A stretch of DNA of 64,000 nt from CAWAND01 sp963797485 (GTDB lineage Bacteria > Chloroflexota > Anaerolineae > Anaerolineales > E44-bin32). The notes below the pieces were generated by a model. That model was not told where the DNA came from and ran no database searches. It saw only the letters and a program-made list of their open reading frames with translations. The position numbers and the translations under genes are program-made. Below, one piece after another: positions 8,183 to 17,023 of this stretch. Where the stretch lies: contig CAWCPF010000003.1 in NCBI GenBank assembly GCA_963797485.1, forward strand, positions 310,001-374,000. The letters are read 5' to 3'. Position 1 is the stretch's first letter; each line of letters begins with the position of its first letter.

Positions 8183-8995
8183 ATGAACATCCATCGTAGC
8201 ATGCTTCTTCTGGGAGCCTGCGCCTGCCTGCTCCTGGCGCTGGGTCTGGGCCAGCCGCTGGCGGCTGAGGCGAGGCCGGCTCCGGCGCTGCAGGCGCCGA
8301 CGGCTTTCCCCACCCCGACCCCCGACCAAAACGGGAACGTGATCTATGTCGTCCAGGATGGGGACACGGCGTGGCGCATCGCGGCCGTGGCCGGTATCAC
8401 GTTGGAACAGTTGTACGCGTTGAATGGTCTGCAAGCCACCGATTTCCTCACGCCCGGGATGCGCCTGACACTGGCCAAGATCAGCCCGACCGAGACGCCT
8501 TCCCCGGAGGCAGCCGTCGCCGGGCCGGTCGCCACCGCCACTCCCGAGCGCGGCACAGCCGACATTTGCGTCATGTTGTTCGTCGACCAGAACGGGAATG
8601 CCATGCTGGATGAGGGGGAGACGCCGCTGCCTGGGGGACAGGTGAGCGTGGCCAGCGCGAGTGGCAGCCTGGTCGGTGATGTGTCGACCACCGACGACCC
8701 GGCCGGGTATTGTTTCTCGGATCTGAATATCGGCGACTACAACGTCAGCGCGGCTGTGCCCCCCAACTACAACCCCACGACGTCGATGAACACGCCGGTG
8801 CGGCTGGCCCCCGGCGATATCAGCTATGTCGAGTTTGGAGCTCAGCCGAGCGCTGCCTTGGCGGGGAATGACTCCGGCGGCGGTCAGGGCTCCTGGCTGC
8901 TGGGCCTGCTCGGGGTCGCCTTCTTGCTGGCCGCCGGCGTGCTGGGTTATGTGGCGGCACGCTACAACCGCCGCAGCCCGATGTCCCTGCGCTGA
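8183..8995 (+). CDS. Secreted, membrane-anchored LysM and SdrD-B-like protein
   Basis: Protein of 270 residues with a signal peptide (SMLLLGACACLLLALG), a Thr/Pro linker and one LysM domain (IYVVQDGDTAWRIAAVAG ... TPGMRLTLAK, about residues 52-98). A second Pro/Thr/Ala linker follows. Next comes a carboxypeptidase/SdrD-B-like beta domain with FVDQNGNAMLDEGE and YCFSDLNIGDYNV. A C-terminal transmembrane helix precedes a basic tail (RYNRRS). LysM binds N-acetylglucosamine polymers, so it probably sits at the cell surface. The start is set by the signal peptide; an open frame extending upstream lies over mutM and is not protein-like. Confidence 0.82.
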   Translation: MNIHRSMLLLGACACLLLALGLGQPLAAEARPAPALQAPTAFPTPTPDQNGNVIYVVQDGDTAWRIAAVAGITLEQLYALNGLQATDFLTPGMRLTLAKISPTETPSPEAAVAGPVATATPERGTADICVMLFVDQNGNAMLDEGETPLPGGQVSVASASGSLVGDVSTTDDPAGYCFSDLNIGDYNVSAAVPPNYNPTTSMNTPVRLAPGDISYVEFGAQPSAALAGNDSGGGQGSWLLGLLGVAFLLAAGVLGYVAARYNRRSPMSLR

Positions 8996-9055
8996 TCTAC
9001 CGGCGCGCTCGATACGGCCCGGACGACCAGCGTCCTTCACCCGAGGCGGGTGGCA

Positions 9056-10180
9056 CTAAGACTGAAGGAGCTCAGCCAGAGCCGCAAGCAACAGAGTGAC
9101 ATACTCCCGGCGGCTGGACTCCCCCATCAGGCCAATGCGCCAGATCTTGCCCGCCAGCGGCCCAAACCCACCGGCGATCTCGATGTTGAAATCCTCGCGC
9201 AGCCTGGTGCGTATCTGGGCGTCGTCGGCGCCTTTGGGCACGCGGCAAGTGCTCAAGCTGGGGACGCGCAGGGCCGGGTCTTCAACCCACATGTCGATCC
9301 CCAGCTTTCCCAAGCCGTCCCACAGCCGATGGGCGTTGTCCAGGTGGCGGGCGATGCGCTGATCGAGCCCTTCCTCGAGCACCAATCGAAGCGCCTCGCG
9401 CAAGGCGTACATCGTGCTGGTCGGGGCGGTGTGATGGTAGGCCGGTGTGCTGCCCCAATAGCGGTCCAGCAACTCAAGGTCGAGATAGAAAACCGCCGGG
9501 GATTTGGACCGGTCGCGAATGGCCCGGCGGGCGCGCTCGCTGACGGTTATGGGCGACAAACCGGGGACGCCCGAGAGGCATTTCTGGCCGGCGCTGTAGG
9601 CAATATCGACTTCCCAGGCATCGACTTCAAGCGGCAGGCCTCCCAGAGACGTGACGCAATCGAGCACGAGCAGGGCTCCATGATCGTGGCAGACGCGTGC
9701 GATGGCTGGGATGTCTGGCTGCAGCGCGCCGGTCGACGTCTCGGCATGCACCAGGGTGACGAGCTTGAAGCTGCCTTCCGACAAAGCAGCCTCAATCGCA
9801 TCCGTCCCGAACACATCGCCCCAGTCGCGTTCAATCGCCGTGACCTGTCCACCATGGCGCGAGGCCATCTCGGCCAGGCGGCCCCCAAAGAAGCCTTGGA
9901 CGCAGGCGAGCACCGCGTCTCCGGGCTCAACCAGGTTTGAGATCGCCGCCTCCATGGCCGCCGTGCCGGTGCCCGGGACCGCCAGGGTCAGATCGTTTTC
10001 GGTCTGAAAGGTCAGTTGCAGCAGCTCTTTGACTTCGGCCATGATGGCTAGGAACTCGGGGTCCATATAGCCGATCACCGGCGTGGCCATGGCGCGCAGG
10101 ACTCTCGAGTGGACCATGCTTGGTCCGGGACCCAGCAAGATGCGCGGGGAAGGATTGAGATCGGTGAATACAGTGGGCAT
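9056..10180 (-). CDS. PLP-dependent aminotransferase (serine/alanine-glyoxylate type)
   Basis: Class-V aminotransferase of 374 residues. Recognisable parts are the N-terminal LLGPGPSMVHSRVL, the cofactor-binding PGTGTAAMEAA, HAETSTG, VLDCVTSLGG with its PLP-contacting aspartate, and the Schiff-base lysine in SAGQKCLSG. Relatives use glyoxylate or pyruvate with serine, alanine or ureidoglycine; the exact substrate is not decidable here. I choose ATG 10180 because AAGGAG lies six bases before it. A TATAAT lies on this strand at 10277-10272. No pathway neighbours are visible. Confidence 0.85.
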   Translation of the reverse strand: MPTVFTDLNPSPRILLGPGPSMVHSRVLRAMATPVIGYMDPEFLAIMAEVKELLQLTFQTENDLTLAVPGTGTAAMEAAISNLVEPGDAVLACVQGFFGGRLAEMASRHGGQVTAIERDWGDVFGTDAIEAALSEGSFKLVTLVHAETSTGALQPDIPAIARVCHDHGALLVLDCVTSLGGLPLEVDAWEVDIAYSAGQKCLSGVPGLSPITVSERARRAIRDRSKSPAVFYLDLELLDRYWGSTPAYHHTAPTSTMYALREALRLVLEEGLDQRIARHLDNAHRLWDGLGKLGIDMWVEDPALRVPSLSTCRVPKGADDAQIRTRLREDFNIEIAGGFGPLAGKIWRIGLMGESSRREYVTLLLAALAELLQS

Positions 10181-10392
10181 CGCAGGCTCCTTGGTGCCCA
10201 TTCCCGGTTCTCAGGCTCAGCCATGACGGCCTGGGTCCGGGCGCCAGCAGGATGCCTGGCCGGGCGTGGTGATTATATCGGCAGGGGGGATCCAGCCGCC
10301 AACCGCCCTTTGCCCCACCTTACAATCGCCTAACAAACATGAAATCACGTGTAACGAGGGGATAGATTGGATTTGGACCTGAGGGCCGAAAT

Positions 10393-10451
10393 GGCAACCT
10401 CCGGGCGCAACCCAGCCGGCGCGGACGTTGGCTGGGAGGCACTTGGTTGCC
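10393..10451 (+). promoter_or_regulatory. Possible structured leader masking the GGDEF gene start
   Basis: Two nested perfect 7-bp pairings: GGCAACC (10393-10399) with GGTTGCC (10445-10451), and CCCAGCC (10411-10417) with GGCTGGG (10430-10436). The outer pair contains the TTG start codon and the inner pair reaches into the GGGAGG ribosome binding site. It could be a translational switch; it does not match the c-di-GMP GEMM riboswitch consensus as I know it. Confidence 0.35.
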
Positions 10452-11871
10452 GAGGACTCCGTTGACTGAGCCAAGACCGGATTTTCATCGCATCGCCGAA
10501 CACTCGACAGACATCTATTTCCGGATGATCTTCGAGACCGGACTGACGTATGTCAGCCCGGGCTTCGAGTCCGCTTTCGGCTACTCGCGTGAGGACTGGC
10601 TCGACCGACCCGATTTCCCCCGCCAGCTGGTCGATGAACAGGGGCAGGCCGACTTTGCGGCCGCGGTCGAGCAGATTGGCAACGGTGCTTCGAGCGCCAC
10701 GGCTGTTCTGCAACTCAACTCCAAGTCCGGGGCCTCGATCTGGGTTGAGTTGTTTGGGGTTCCCGTTGAAGACGACGCCCAAGGTGTCATCGGTATGGAC
10801 GGGTTGGTCCGGGATGTATCCGCGCATCTGCAGGTGGCGGATGTGCTCAGCCAGTTGTCCGAAGAGCAGCGCGTGTTCCTGAACCTGCAACGCGAGCTGT
10901 GGTCCAAGCGCGACCTAAAGCAGGCGTGTGATCTGATCGTCGGCGCCTCTCAGCGCTTCCTGGGGTGCGATGTGTGCGTCCTGCTGCTCACCGGACCGGA
11001 TGGAGAGACCCTGCAGGCGATTTCGGAATCGGGCGAGCTTCTGGATGGGCCGGGTCCGCAATCGATCCGGCTGGGTGGCGATCTCTTGGGGCGGGTGATC
11101 CGAATGGGCGCGCCTCAACTTCTGGAGGTAGGTCGCCACCAGGCCGGACCGAGTGGCCATCCGGGCGAGATTATGTTGGTGGCTCCCCTCAGCACGGGTG
11201 GCCAAGTCACCGGCGCCCTGATTGCCCGCGGCCATGCCGGCAAGCTTGGCAAACCTCAACTTGACTTCCTCGCGAGCATGTCGGAGATGGCCTCGCAAGT
11301 GATCGACAGTCGGCAGTCCTTCCAGGAGGTCCAGCGCCTGGCATCGACGGACGGACTGACCGGCGCTTTCAACCGTCGGTTCTTTGAAGCCAACGTGACC
11401 AACGAGCTCTCGCGGGCCGATCGCCTCGGCTACTCGGTAGGGTTGCTAATCATCGACGTCGACGAATTGAAGATGATCAACGATGACCATGGGCATCTGG
11501 TGGGTGATGAGGTGTTAAGGTCGATGGTGCGGGTCATGAAAACGCGCATCCGAGAGACGGACTGGGTGGCGCGGTACGGTGGCGATGAGTTCGCCGTGGT
11601 GTTTCCCGGGTGTTCGGGAGATCAACTCGAGCTATTGGCCGGCAAACTCAGAGAATCACTCAAGGAGCTTGTGGTGGAGGCTCCGGGAGGCGAGCGGCTG
11701 ACGATCACCTTCAGCATCGGCGGCTCGGTCTATCCGGAGAGCGTCTCGGTCACCGAAAATCTGGTTGAGGCCGCCGACGATGCGGAGCGCGCCGCCAAGC
11801 GCGCCGGCGGGGATGGGGTTGTGATCCACAAACCCCGGCGGCTGCAGCAATCGTCTGGAGACATCGCCTGA
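10447..11871 (+). CDS. PAS-GAF-GGDEF diguanylate cyclase
   Basis: Predicted soluble signalling enzyme of 474 residues that makes cyclic di-GMP. A PAS domain (about 10-125; DIYFRMIFETGLTYVSPGFE) is followed by a GAF domain (about 155-290). The C-terminal catalytic domain starts at LASTDGLTGAFNRRFFE and keeps the active-site YGGDEF (about residue 380) and the metal-binding IDVDELKMIND. The allosteric RxxD site is not obvious. TTG at 10447 is used because GGGAGG is seven bases upstream; a second TTG at 10462 with GAGG is possible. The leader may fold over the start. Confidence 0.85.
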   Translation: MPRTPLTEPRPDFHRIAEHSTDIYFRMIFETGLTYVSPGFESAFGYSREDWLDRPDFPRQLVDEQGQADFAAAVEQIGNGASSATAVLQLNSKSGASIWVELFGVPVEDDAQGVIGMDGLVRDVSAHLQVADVLSQLSEEQRVFLNLQRELWSKRDLKQACDLIVGASQRFLGCDVCVLLLTGPDGETLQAISESGELLDGPGPQSIRLGGDLLGRVIRMGAPQLLEVGRHQAGPSGHPGEIMLVAPLSTGGQVTGALIARGHAGKLGKPQLDFLASMSEMASQVIDSRQSFQEVQRLASTDGLTGAFNRRFFEANVTNELSRADRLGYSVGLLIIDVDELKMINDDHGHLVGDEVLRSMVRVMKTRIRETDWVARYGGDEFAVVFPGCSGDQLELLAGKLRESLKELVVEAPGGERLTITFSIGGSVYPESVSVTENLVEAADDAERAAKRAGGDGVVIHKPRRLQQSSGDIA

Positions 11872-11920
11872 GGTAGACTGGGGTTGTCGGACGCCTTCTT
11901 CCGGAAACCGCCGAGGTTGC

Positions 11921-12445
11921 ATGTCTCCGGTCAAGCCAGACTCCAAGTACTTCCCCTTGTTCGAATATCTGCGCCAACAGAATCAGGACCGTGTCCGTCT
12001 CTCCTTCGAAGCCATCAGCCGGATGATCTCGGGTGGGCTGCCTGCCTCGGCTCGCCGGAGCCGAGCGTTTTGGAGCAACCGCGCACGCGGGGCTTTGCAG
12101 GCACAGGCCTGGCTGGACGCCGGATATTGGGTGGATGATGTAGACATGAAATCCGGCCGGGTCACATTCAAGACCCCGAAAACAGTCTACCGGGTCGACC
12201 GCCAAGGCTCCACCGTCCTGTGGAATGCGGGCATGATCCGGGCCCTGAGGGAACACCTGGGGGTCAATCAGGCTGGTCTGGCGGAGATCTTGGGCGTTCG
12301 GCAACAGACGGTGAGTGAATGGGAGACGGGGACGTACCGCCCCACTCGGGGGCGGTCAAACCACCTCAGCCTGGTGGCCGAGCGCGCCCAGTTTCCTTAC
12401 GAAGCCGGTAAGTCCAAGCCACCGCCCAAACCGAAAGAGTCTTGA
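11921..12445 (+). CDS. Two-domain regulator: DUF7662-like plus XRE-type HTH
   Basis: Protein of 174 residues. Residues 5-80 (SKYFPLFEYLRQQ ... GGLPASARRSRAFWSN ... VDMKSGRVTF) look like the domain I recall as DUF7662. Residues 100-135 form a Cro/C1-type helix-turn-helix, IRALREHLGVNQAGLAEILG then RQQTVSEWETGTY. It should bind DNA. A strong promoter with a 14-bp palindrome begins at its stop codon, making the next transcription unit a candidate target. It starts 49 bases after the GGDEF gene, with the ATG in the sequence GCATGTCTCC and no clear ribosome binding site. Confidence 0.75.
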   Translation: MSPVKPDSKYFPLFEYLRQQNQDRVRLSFEAISRMISGGLPASARRSRAFWSNRARGALQAQAWLDAGYWVDDVDMKSGRVTFKTPKTVYRVDRQGSTVLWNAGMIRALREHLGVNQAGLAEILGVRQQTVSEWETGTYRPTRGRSNHLSLVAERAQFPYEAGKSKPPPKPKES

Positions 12446-12470
12446 CAGACCACACGGAACCGTGTAAGAT
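12442..12470 (+). promoter_or_regulatory. Promoter with 14-bp palindromic operator in the spacer
   Basis: TTGACA (12442-12447), exactly 17 bases, TAAGAT (12465-12470). The spacer holds the perfect palindrome ACACGGAACCGTGT (12452-12465). The -35 overlaps the stop codon of the HTH regulator gene. This is a classical repressor arrangement and points to a transcript running right from about 12477. Confidence 0.6.
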
Positions 12471-12508
12471 GTCAATACCCGAGTAAGGTTCGGGCCTGGG
12501 CGGGGCGC

Positions 12509-12892
12509 TTGGGGGATGTCGGAGGGGGCGTGGAGAGCCACAGCGACAGACCTCGAGCGCTCTTCCTTTCAACGGCCACGACCTTGGTCCCGGACTCAAA
12601 GGTTTGTTCTGGGCAGATACCGGTCTCGTTGAACGGAGCTCCCTGCCCGTTCTCCGAGTTTGGGCGATTTCCTCTTGCCGGGGAAGCCAACCTGACGGGC
12701 CCAACCGAAATGCCGGTGGGGCCGCAAGCGCCGCTACCCGATTGTGTCGACCTACCGATGGGACCGCTGGGGGCTTGGCTGGATAAGGAGCTGGAAGACC
12801 CCCAGGTGGCGAACCTGCAGGTCTTTCGGTGCCGGCAGATGTTCTTGCTGGTGATTCCGGGGGTTCTGGCACCCTCCAGCTCAAGCCGGTAA
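12509..12892 (+). CDS. Hypothetical protein, uncertain
   Basis: Open frame of 127 residues with a weak TTG start. The second half (GPLGAWLDKELEDPQVANLQVFR, then CRQMFLLVIPGVLAP) has protein-like composition and codon choice; the first 40 residues do not. Four cysteines are spread through it. I recognise no family. The strong promoter at 12442 supports some transcript here. It overlaps the tail of the convergent DUF2652 gene by 12 bases. The real start may be further in, for example one of the internal ATG codons. Confidence 0.35.
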   Translation: MGDVGGGVESHSDRPRALFLSTATTLVPDSKVCSGQIPVSLNGAPCPFSEFGRFPLAGEANLTGPTEMPVGPQAPLPDCVDLPMGPLGAWLDKELEDPQVANLQVFRCRQMFLLVIPGVLAPSSSSR

Positions 12893-13987
12893 GGCTGGTC
12901 GGAGGTCAGACGAACTGGCCCCGGCGGCCTCGAGCCCCTTGCGGAACTTTTCCGGGGTGGTCAAGAATTGGGGCCACACGAAGAACCTGAAGAACAACTT
13001 GCCCAACCACAAGGGAGACGTGGTCACCAGCATTCGATGGGTCAGCTTGCAACCCTGATCGGAGGGGGACAGTTCGATGGTCTCAACCAAGGCCTTGCCC
13101 ATCGGGCCGGGGAGTTCGTATTCGAGCGTGAAGTAGTCGAAGGGTCGCCAATCCAGGATGGTCTGTATGTTGGCGAGCTTGTCGCCGTGGACACAGTGGT
13201 TGCTGGCGCCGGGCCCCATTCGGCCCCCGGGCAGAGCATGCGGGATGAAGGTCACGTGGAACAGCGAGCCGTGCTTGACGGGGTCGTTCAGCCACTCCCA
13301 GGCCTCGACTGGCGAGATGGGAAGCTCGTAGGTCATCTTGAAATCCGCCTGCTCTGGAGTGATATACACCCGCCGCGACTCAACCATGGCCAGGTAGCGC
13401 GGCCCAAGATCGAACACATGGATGGGCACCTCCCCGAAGTCGTCCACCGTCTCGACCTTCCGAAGCCATGCATCCTCCGGCAAGCCCAGCCGTTCAAAAC
13501 ATGGCTGGGAGACCAAGGCATAGGCCTGCCAGCCGGTGGTCGTGCTGACCGTGTTCTTCAGCAGGCGGTGAGCGAGGTTGACGTCACTACCAAGGGGTTT
13601 CGATCGACGCGCCACGACCTGCTCGACGTACTGGCCGAAATGGAGGATGAACTTGAGGTTCAAGATTGGTATCGACCGACAGGCGGTACAGGAACAGGTT
13701 GTTCGGCGGCGTACGGCCTCGACCCGGTCCCTGAATTTCAGGTAGGTGGATTCGATCAACTCGAGCAAGGTTTCTGGGCGCTCAACCTGGTCGGCCGGGG
13801 CGTAAACATAGACGGCATCGCCCTCGATTTCGGCCAGCTTCAGCCCTTGGGTCAGCTGAGCCACGACCATCTCGGTCAGTTCGCTCAGGATGGCGTTTGC
13901 ATGATCGAGCTCGGATTCGGCTAGGAATCGGGTAAACCCGGAGATGTCGGCCAGAAGGAAGTATCCAGACTGAACGGAGGCACTCAT
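12881..13987 (-). CDS. DUF2652 cyclase-like protein with SRPBCC domain
   Basis: Protein of 368 residues. The N-terminal half starts GYFLLADISGFTRFL, the signature of class III nucleotide-cyclase-like domains, and continues EGDAVYVYAP and GSDVNLAHRLLKN. The C-terminal half (about 210-350; FKMTYELPISPVEAWEWLNDP) is an SRPBCC/polyketide-cyclase ligand-binding fold. A CxxCxS motif (TCSCTACRS) is present at about residue 97. DUF2652 proteins are of unknown activity; it may be a degenerate cyclase or a sensor. It stands alone, with about 180 bases to the end of acnA. Confidence 0.75.
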   Translation of the reverse strand: MSASVQSGYFLLADISGFTRFLAESELDHANAILSELTEMVVAQLTQGLKLAEIEGDAVYVYAPADQVERPETLLELIESTYLKFRDRVEAVRRRTTCSCTACRSIPILNLKFILHFGQYVEQVVARRSKPLGSDVNLAHRLLKNTVSTTTGWQAYALVSQPCFERLGLPEDAWLRKVETVDDFGEVPIHVFDLGPRYLAMVESRRVYITPEQADFKMTYELPISPVEAWEWLNDPVKHGSLFHVTFIPHALPGGRMGPGASNHCVHGDKLANIQTILDWRPFDYFTLEYELPGPMGKALVETIELSPSDQGCKLTHRMLVTTSPLWLGKLFFRFFVWPQFLTTPEKFRKGLEAAGASSSDLRPALPA

Positions 13988-14165
13988 GGGTGGGGCTCCT
14001 GCTGCAAGGTCAGATGGTCTTCAGGACCGTGATGGCCCGGGCTGGCGATGGACTAGGACTAATTTGGCATTTGGCTGTGTTGAGTGTGGGGAGCCTGATT
14101 GTAAGCTGACCCGGGGTTAAAGAAAAGGCCGGGCTGATCACGCAAGGGGGACCGCCGACCGGGCG

Positions 14166-16877
14166 TCAGGCGGCCTCAGCCAGCATCTTCCGCAGCACCG
14201 AGTGCAGGATGCCGCCGTGCCGGTAGTAGTCAACCTCGATGGGCGTGTCGATCCTCACGCGCGCCTTGAATTCGGCGCTGGGGCCGTCTGGATGGTCCAC
14301 CCTGACCGTGACCATCCGGCCAGGCTCCAGGTCGTCATCCAGACCTTCGATGTGGAGGATCTCGTCACCGGAAAGGCGATGTGAATCCGAGCTTTCGCCG
14401 GAGGCGAACTCAAGCGGCAGGACCCCCATACCGATCAAGTTGGACCGGTGGATACGTTCAAAGGATTGGGCGATGACGGCACGCACGCCAAGCAGGATGG
14501 CGCCCTTGGCGGCCCAATCCCGGGAAGAACCCGTTCCATACTCCTTGCCGGCCAACACGACCAAAGGCACTTGTTCCGACCGATAGAGCATGGCTGCGTC
14601 ATAGATGGTCATCGGACGGTCATCCGGGAAGTGGCGGGTGTAGCCACCTTCTTTGTCGGGCACCATCTTGTTCCGGAGCCGAATATTGCCAAAGGTGCCG
14701 CGGGTCATGACCCGATCATTGCCACGGCGCGAGCCGAACGAGTTGAAATCGCGGGGTTTGACGCCCCGCTCGATGAGGTACTGCCCGGCAGGGCTGTCGA
14801 CGGGAATGGCGCCGGCGGGGGAAATATGGTCGGTGGTGACCGAGTCACCCAGAATGGCCAGGACCCTGGCCCCGGTGATGTCGGTAATCGGGGCCGGTTC
14901 GGGAGGCAAGTCCTCGAAGAAGGGGGGTTCCTGGATATAGGTTGAATCATCCGACCATGCGTACAGCTCGCTGCCCTTCAGCGGGATCGCCGACCAGGTC
15001 GGGTTACCGCTGAAGACGTTCTGATATTCCCTGCGGAACATGTCCGGTTTGAGGGCGGCTTCGATCACCTTTCGGATGTCTGCCTGAGACGGCCACAAAT
15101 CACGCAAGTAGACCGGCTCGCCCTGTGGGTCAAGGCTGAGGGGTTCCTGAGTGAGGTCAATGTCGGTGGTCCCAGCCAGGGCGTACGCGACGACCAGCGG
15201 CGGCGAAGCCAGATAACTTGCCCGCACATGCGGGTTGATCCGGCCGTCGAAATTCCGATTTCCCGACAGAACGGCGGCGGCCACCAAGTCGGCTTCCCCG
15301 ATGGCGCGCACGATTTCGGCCGACAAGGGACCGCTGTTGCCGATACAGGTTGTGCACCCGTACCCAACCACGTTGAACCCGAGCGCGGCCAGCGGTTCGA
15401 TCAAACCGCCAGCCTCGAGGTAGTCGGTCACCACCCGCGAGCCCGGCGCCATGCTGGTCTTGACGTAAGGCTTGACCTTGAGGCCGCGCTCGACGGCGCG
15501 CTGAGCGAGCAGACCGGCCGCGACCATCACCGAGGGATTGGAGGTGTTGGTGCAGGAGGTAATGGCAGCGATGACGACCGCCCCGTGGCCGATTTCGGCC
15601 GTGGATCCGTTGGTGCCGATCGGCACACGCAGCTCCATGGCCTGCGCGTCCTTGCCAAAGCCGCCCTGCTGAGGCGAGGTGACCATGGCGGCCCGGAATG
15701 AACGCTTGGCATCCGAAAGTTGGATGAGATCCTGCGGACGCCTGGGGCCGGCCAGGCTCGATTCAACCGAACCGAGGTCCAACTCCAACATGTCACTGTA
15801 TTCTGGTTCCGGGTCTTCGGCGGATCGGAAGAGATGCTGTTCTTTGGTGTAACGCTCGACCAGGTCGATTAAATCATCTGGCCGGCCGGTGAGGCGGAGA
15901 TAGCGAAGCGTTTCTTGATCCACCGGGAAAAATCCCACGGTAGCGCCGTACTCGGGTGCCATGTTGGCGATCGTGGCGCGGTCGGGCAAGGACATCTCAG
16001 AAAGGCCCGGGCCGAGGAACTCGACGAACTTGCTCACCACGCCGCGCTGGCGGAGCATCTGCGTGACGACCAGCACCAGATCGGTGGCGGTCGTGCCCTC
16101 CCGAAGGCGCCCGTCGAGGCGAACACCCACCACCTCAGGCGCCAGAATCACCATGGGCTGGCCCAAAATGGCGGCCTCGGCCTCAATGCCTCCCACGCCC
16201 CAACCCAGGACGCCCAAGGCGTTGATCATTGTGGTGTGCGAATCGGTGCCCACCAGCGTGTCCGGGTATGCCAGATTCTCCCCATCCAGCCTCCGGGTCT
16301 GAACGACTTTGCCCAGATACTCAAGGTTGACCTGGTGGACAATTCCGGTGGCCGGTGGAACGACACGGAAGTTATCGAAAGCTTCCTGTCCCCAACGTAG
16401 GAAGGTGTAGCGCTCGCGGTTGCGTTCGAACTCGATCTCGGCGTTGCGGTTGAGCGCTTGGCTGGTGGCAAAGAAATCGACCTGCACGGAATGGTCGATG
16501 ACCAGGTCGACCGGCACCTGGGGATTGATCAGCGTGGGGTCCCCCCCGAGCCGGGCGAGAGCGCTGCGCATGGCCGCCAAATCGACGACGGCCGGGACCC
16601 CGGTGAAGTCCTGCATGATCACTCGCGAAGGCAAATAGGGGACATCCGGGCGCACCTCGGCCAGGGGCTGCCAGGCTGCCAGAGCCTCGACATCCCGCTC
16701 GAGGATTTCCCGCCCGTTAACCTGCCTGAGGACACATTCGAGCAGGACACGAATGGAGTACGGCAAACGGTCGATGCGGGAGAGGCCGCTCGCCTCCAGT
16801 GCATCCAGGCCGTAGATGGCGAAGCGACCACTCTGGGTTTCTAAATAGCGTCGAGCGCCAAAGGGATCTGTGGCCAT
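14166..16877 (-). CDS. acnA: Aconitate hydratase A
   Basis: TCA-cycle enzyme converting citrate to isocitrate through cis-aconitate with a [4Fe-4S] cluster; 903 residues, normal for AcnA/IRP-type. Cluster cysteines lie in TSCTNTSNPSV and YGCTTCIGNSGPL. DSHTTMINALGVLGWGVGGI and the C-terminal swivel domain with GKEYGTGSSRDWAAKG and SFERIHRSNLIGMG are intact. I choose ATG 16877, with GGAG six bases upstream, over the ATG at 16889. The promoter is probably the TATACT on this strand at 16968-16963, which overlaps the -10 of the divergent kinase operon. Confidence 0.95.
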   Translation of the reverse strand: MATDPFGARRYLETQSGRFAIYGLDALEASGLSRIDRLPYSIRVLLECVLRQVNGREILERDVEALAAWQPLAEVRPDVPYLPSRVIMQDFTGVPAVVDLAAMRSALARLGGDPTLINPQVPVDLVIDHSVQVDFFATSQALNRNAEIEFERNRERYTFLRWGQEAFDNFRVVPPATGIVHQVNLEYLGKVVQTRRLDGENLAYPDTLVGTDSHTTMINALGVLGWGVGGIEAEAAILGQPMVILAPEVVGVRLDGRLREGTTATDLVLVVTQMLRQRGVVSKFVEFLGPGLSEMSLPDRATIANMAPEYGATVGFFPVDQETLRYLRLTGRPDDLIDLVERYTKEQHLFRSAEDPEPEYSDMLELDLGSVESSLAGPRRPQDLIQLSDAKRSFRAAMVTSPQQGGFGKDAQAMELRVPIGTNGSTAEIGHGAVVIAAITSCTNTSNPSVMVAAGLLAQRAVERGLKVKPYVKTSMAPGSRVVTDYLEAGGLIEPLAALGFNVVGYGCTTCIGNSGPLSAEIVRAIGEADLVAAAVLSGNRNFDGRINPHVRASYLASPPLVVAYALAGTTDIDLTQEPLSLDPQGEPVYLRDLWPSQADIRKVIEAALKPDMFRREYQNVFSGNPTWSAIPLKGSELYAWSDDSTYIQEPPFFEDLPPEPAPITDITGARVLAILGDSVTTDHISPAGAIPVDSPAGQYLIERGVKPRDFNSFGSRRGNDRVMTRGTFGNIRLRNKMVPDKEGGYTRHFPDDRPMTIYDAAMLYRSEQVPLVVLAGKEYGTGSSRDWAAKGAILLGVRAVIAQSFERIHRSNLIGMGVLPLEFASGESSDSHRLSGDEILHIEGLDDDLEPGRMVTVRVDHPDGPSAEFKARVRIDTPIEVDYYRHGGILHSVLRKMLAEAA

Positions 16878-16962
16878 CCTCAACTCCATTCAAATCGGCG
16901 GGTTGTTACAGAGAGGTCCGGCCCGGTGCAAGTGGCATTTGATTTTCCGCCGGATGCGGATG

Positions 16963-16970
16963 AGTATAAT
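16963..16970. promoter_or_regulatory. Overlapping divergent -10 boxes between acnA and kinase operon
   Basis: On the plus strand TATAAT at 16965-16970 points to the microprotein/kinase genes. On the minus strand TATACT at 16968-16963 points to acnA. Sharing four base pairs, the two could not be used at the same time. No strong -35 boxes are seen for either. Confidence 0.45.
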
Positions 16971-17023
16971 CCAAAAGCCTCGCCAGGGAGCGCACACGAT
17001 GGGAGCTGGCGGAGAGCGACGCC

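Noticed and set aside
12366..12884. Minus-strand open frame of 172 codons
   Set aside because: Pro/Arg/Ser-rich, overlaps the HTH gene and a strong opposing promoter, and matches no family.
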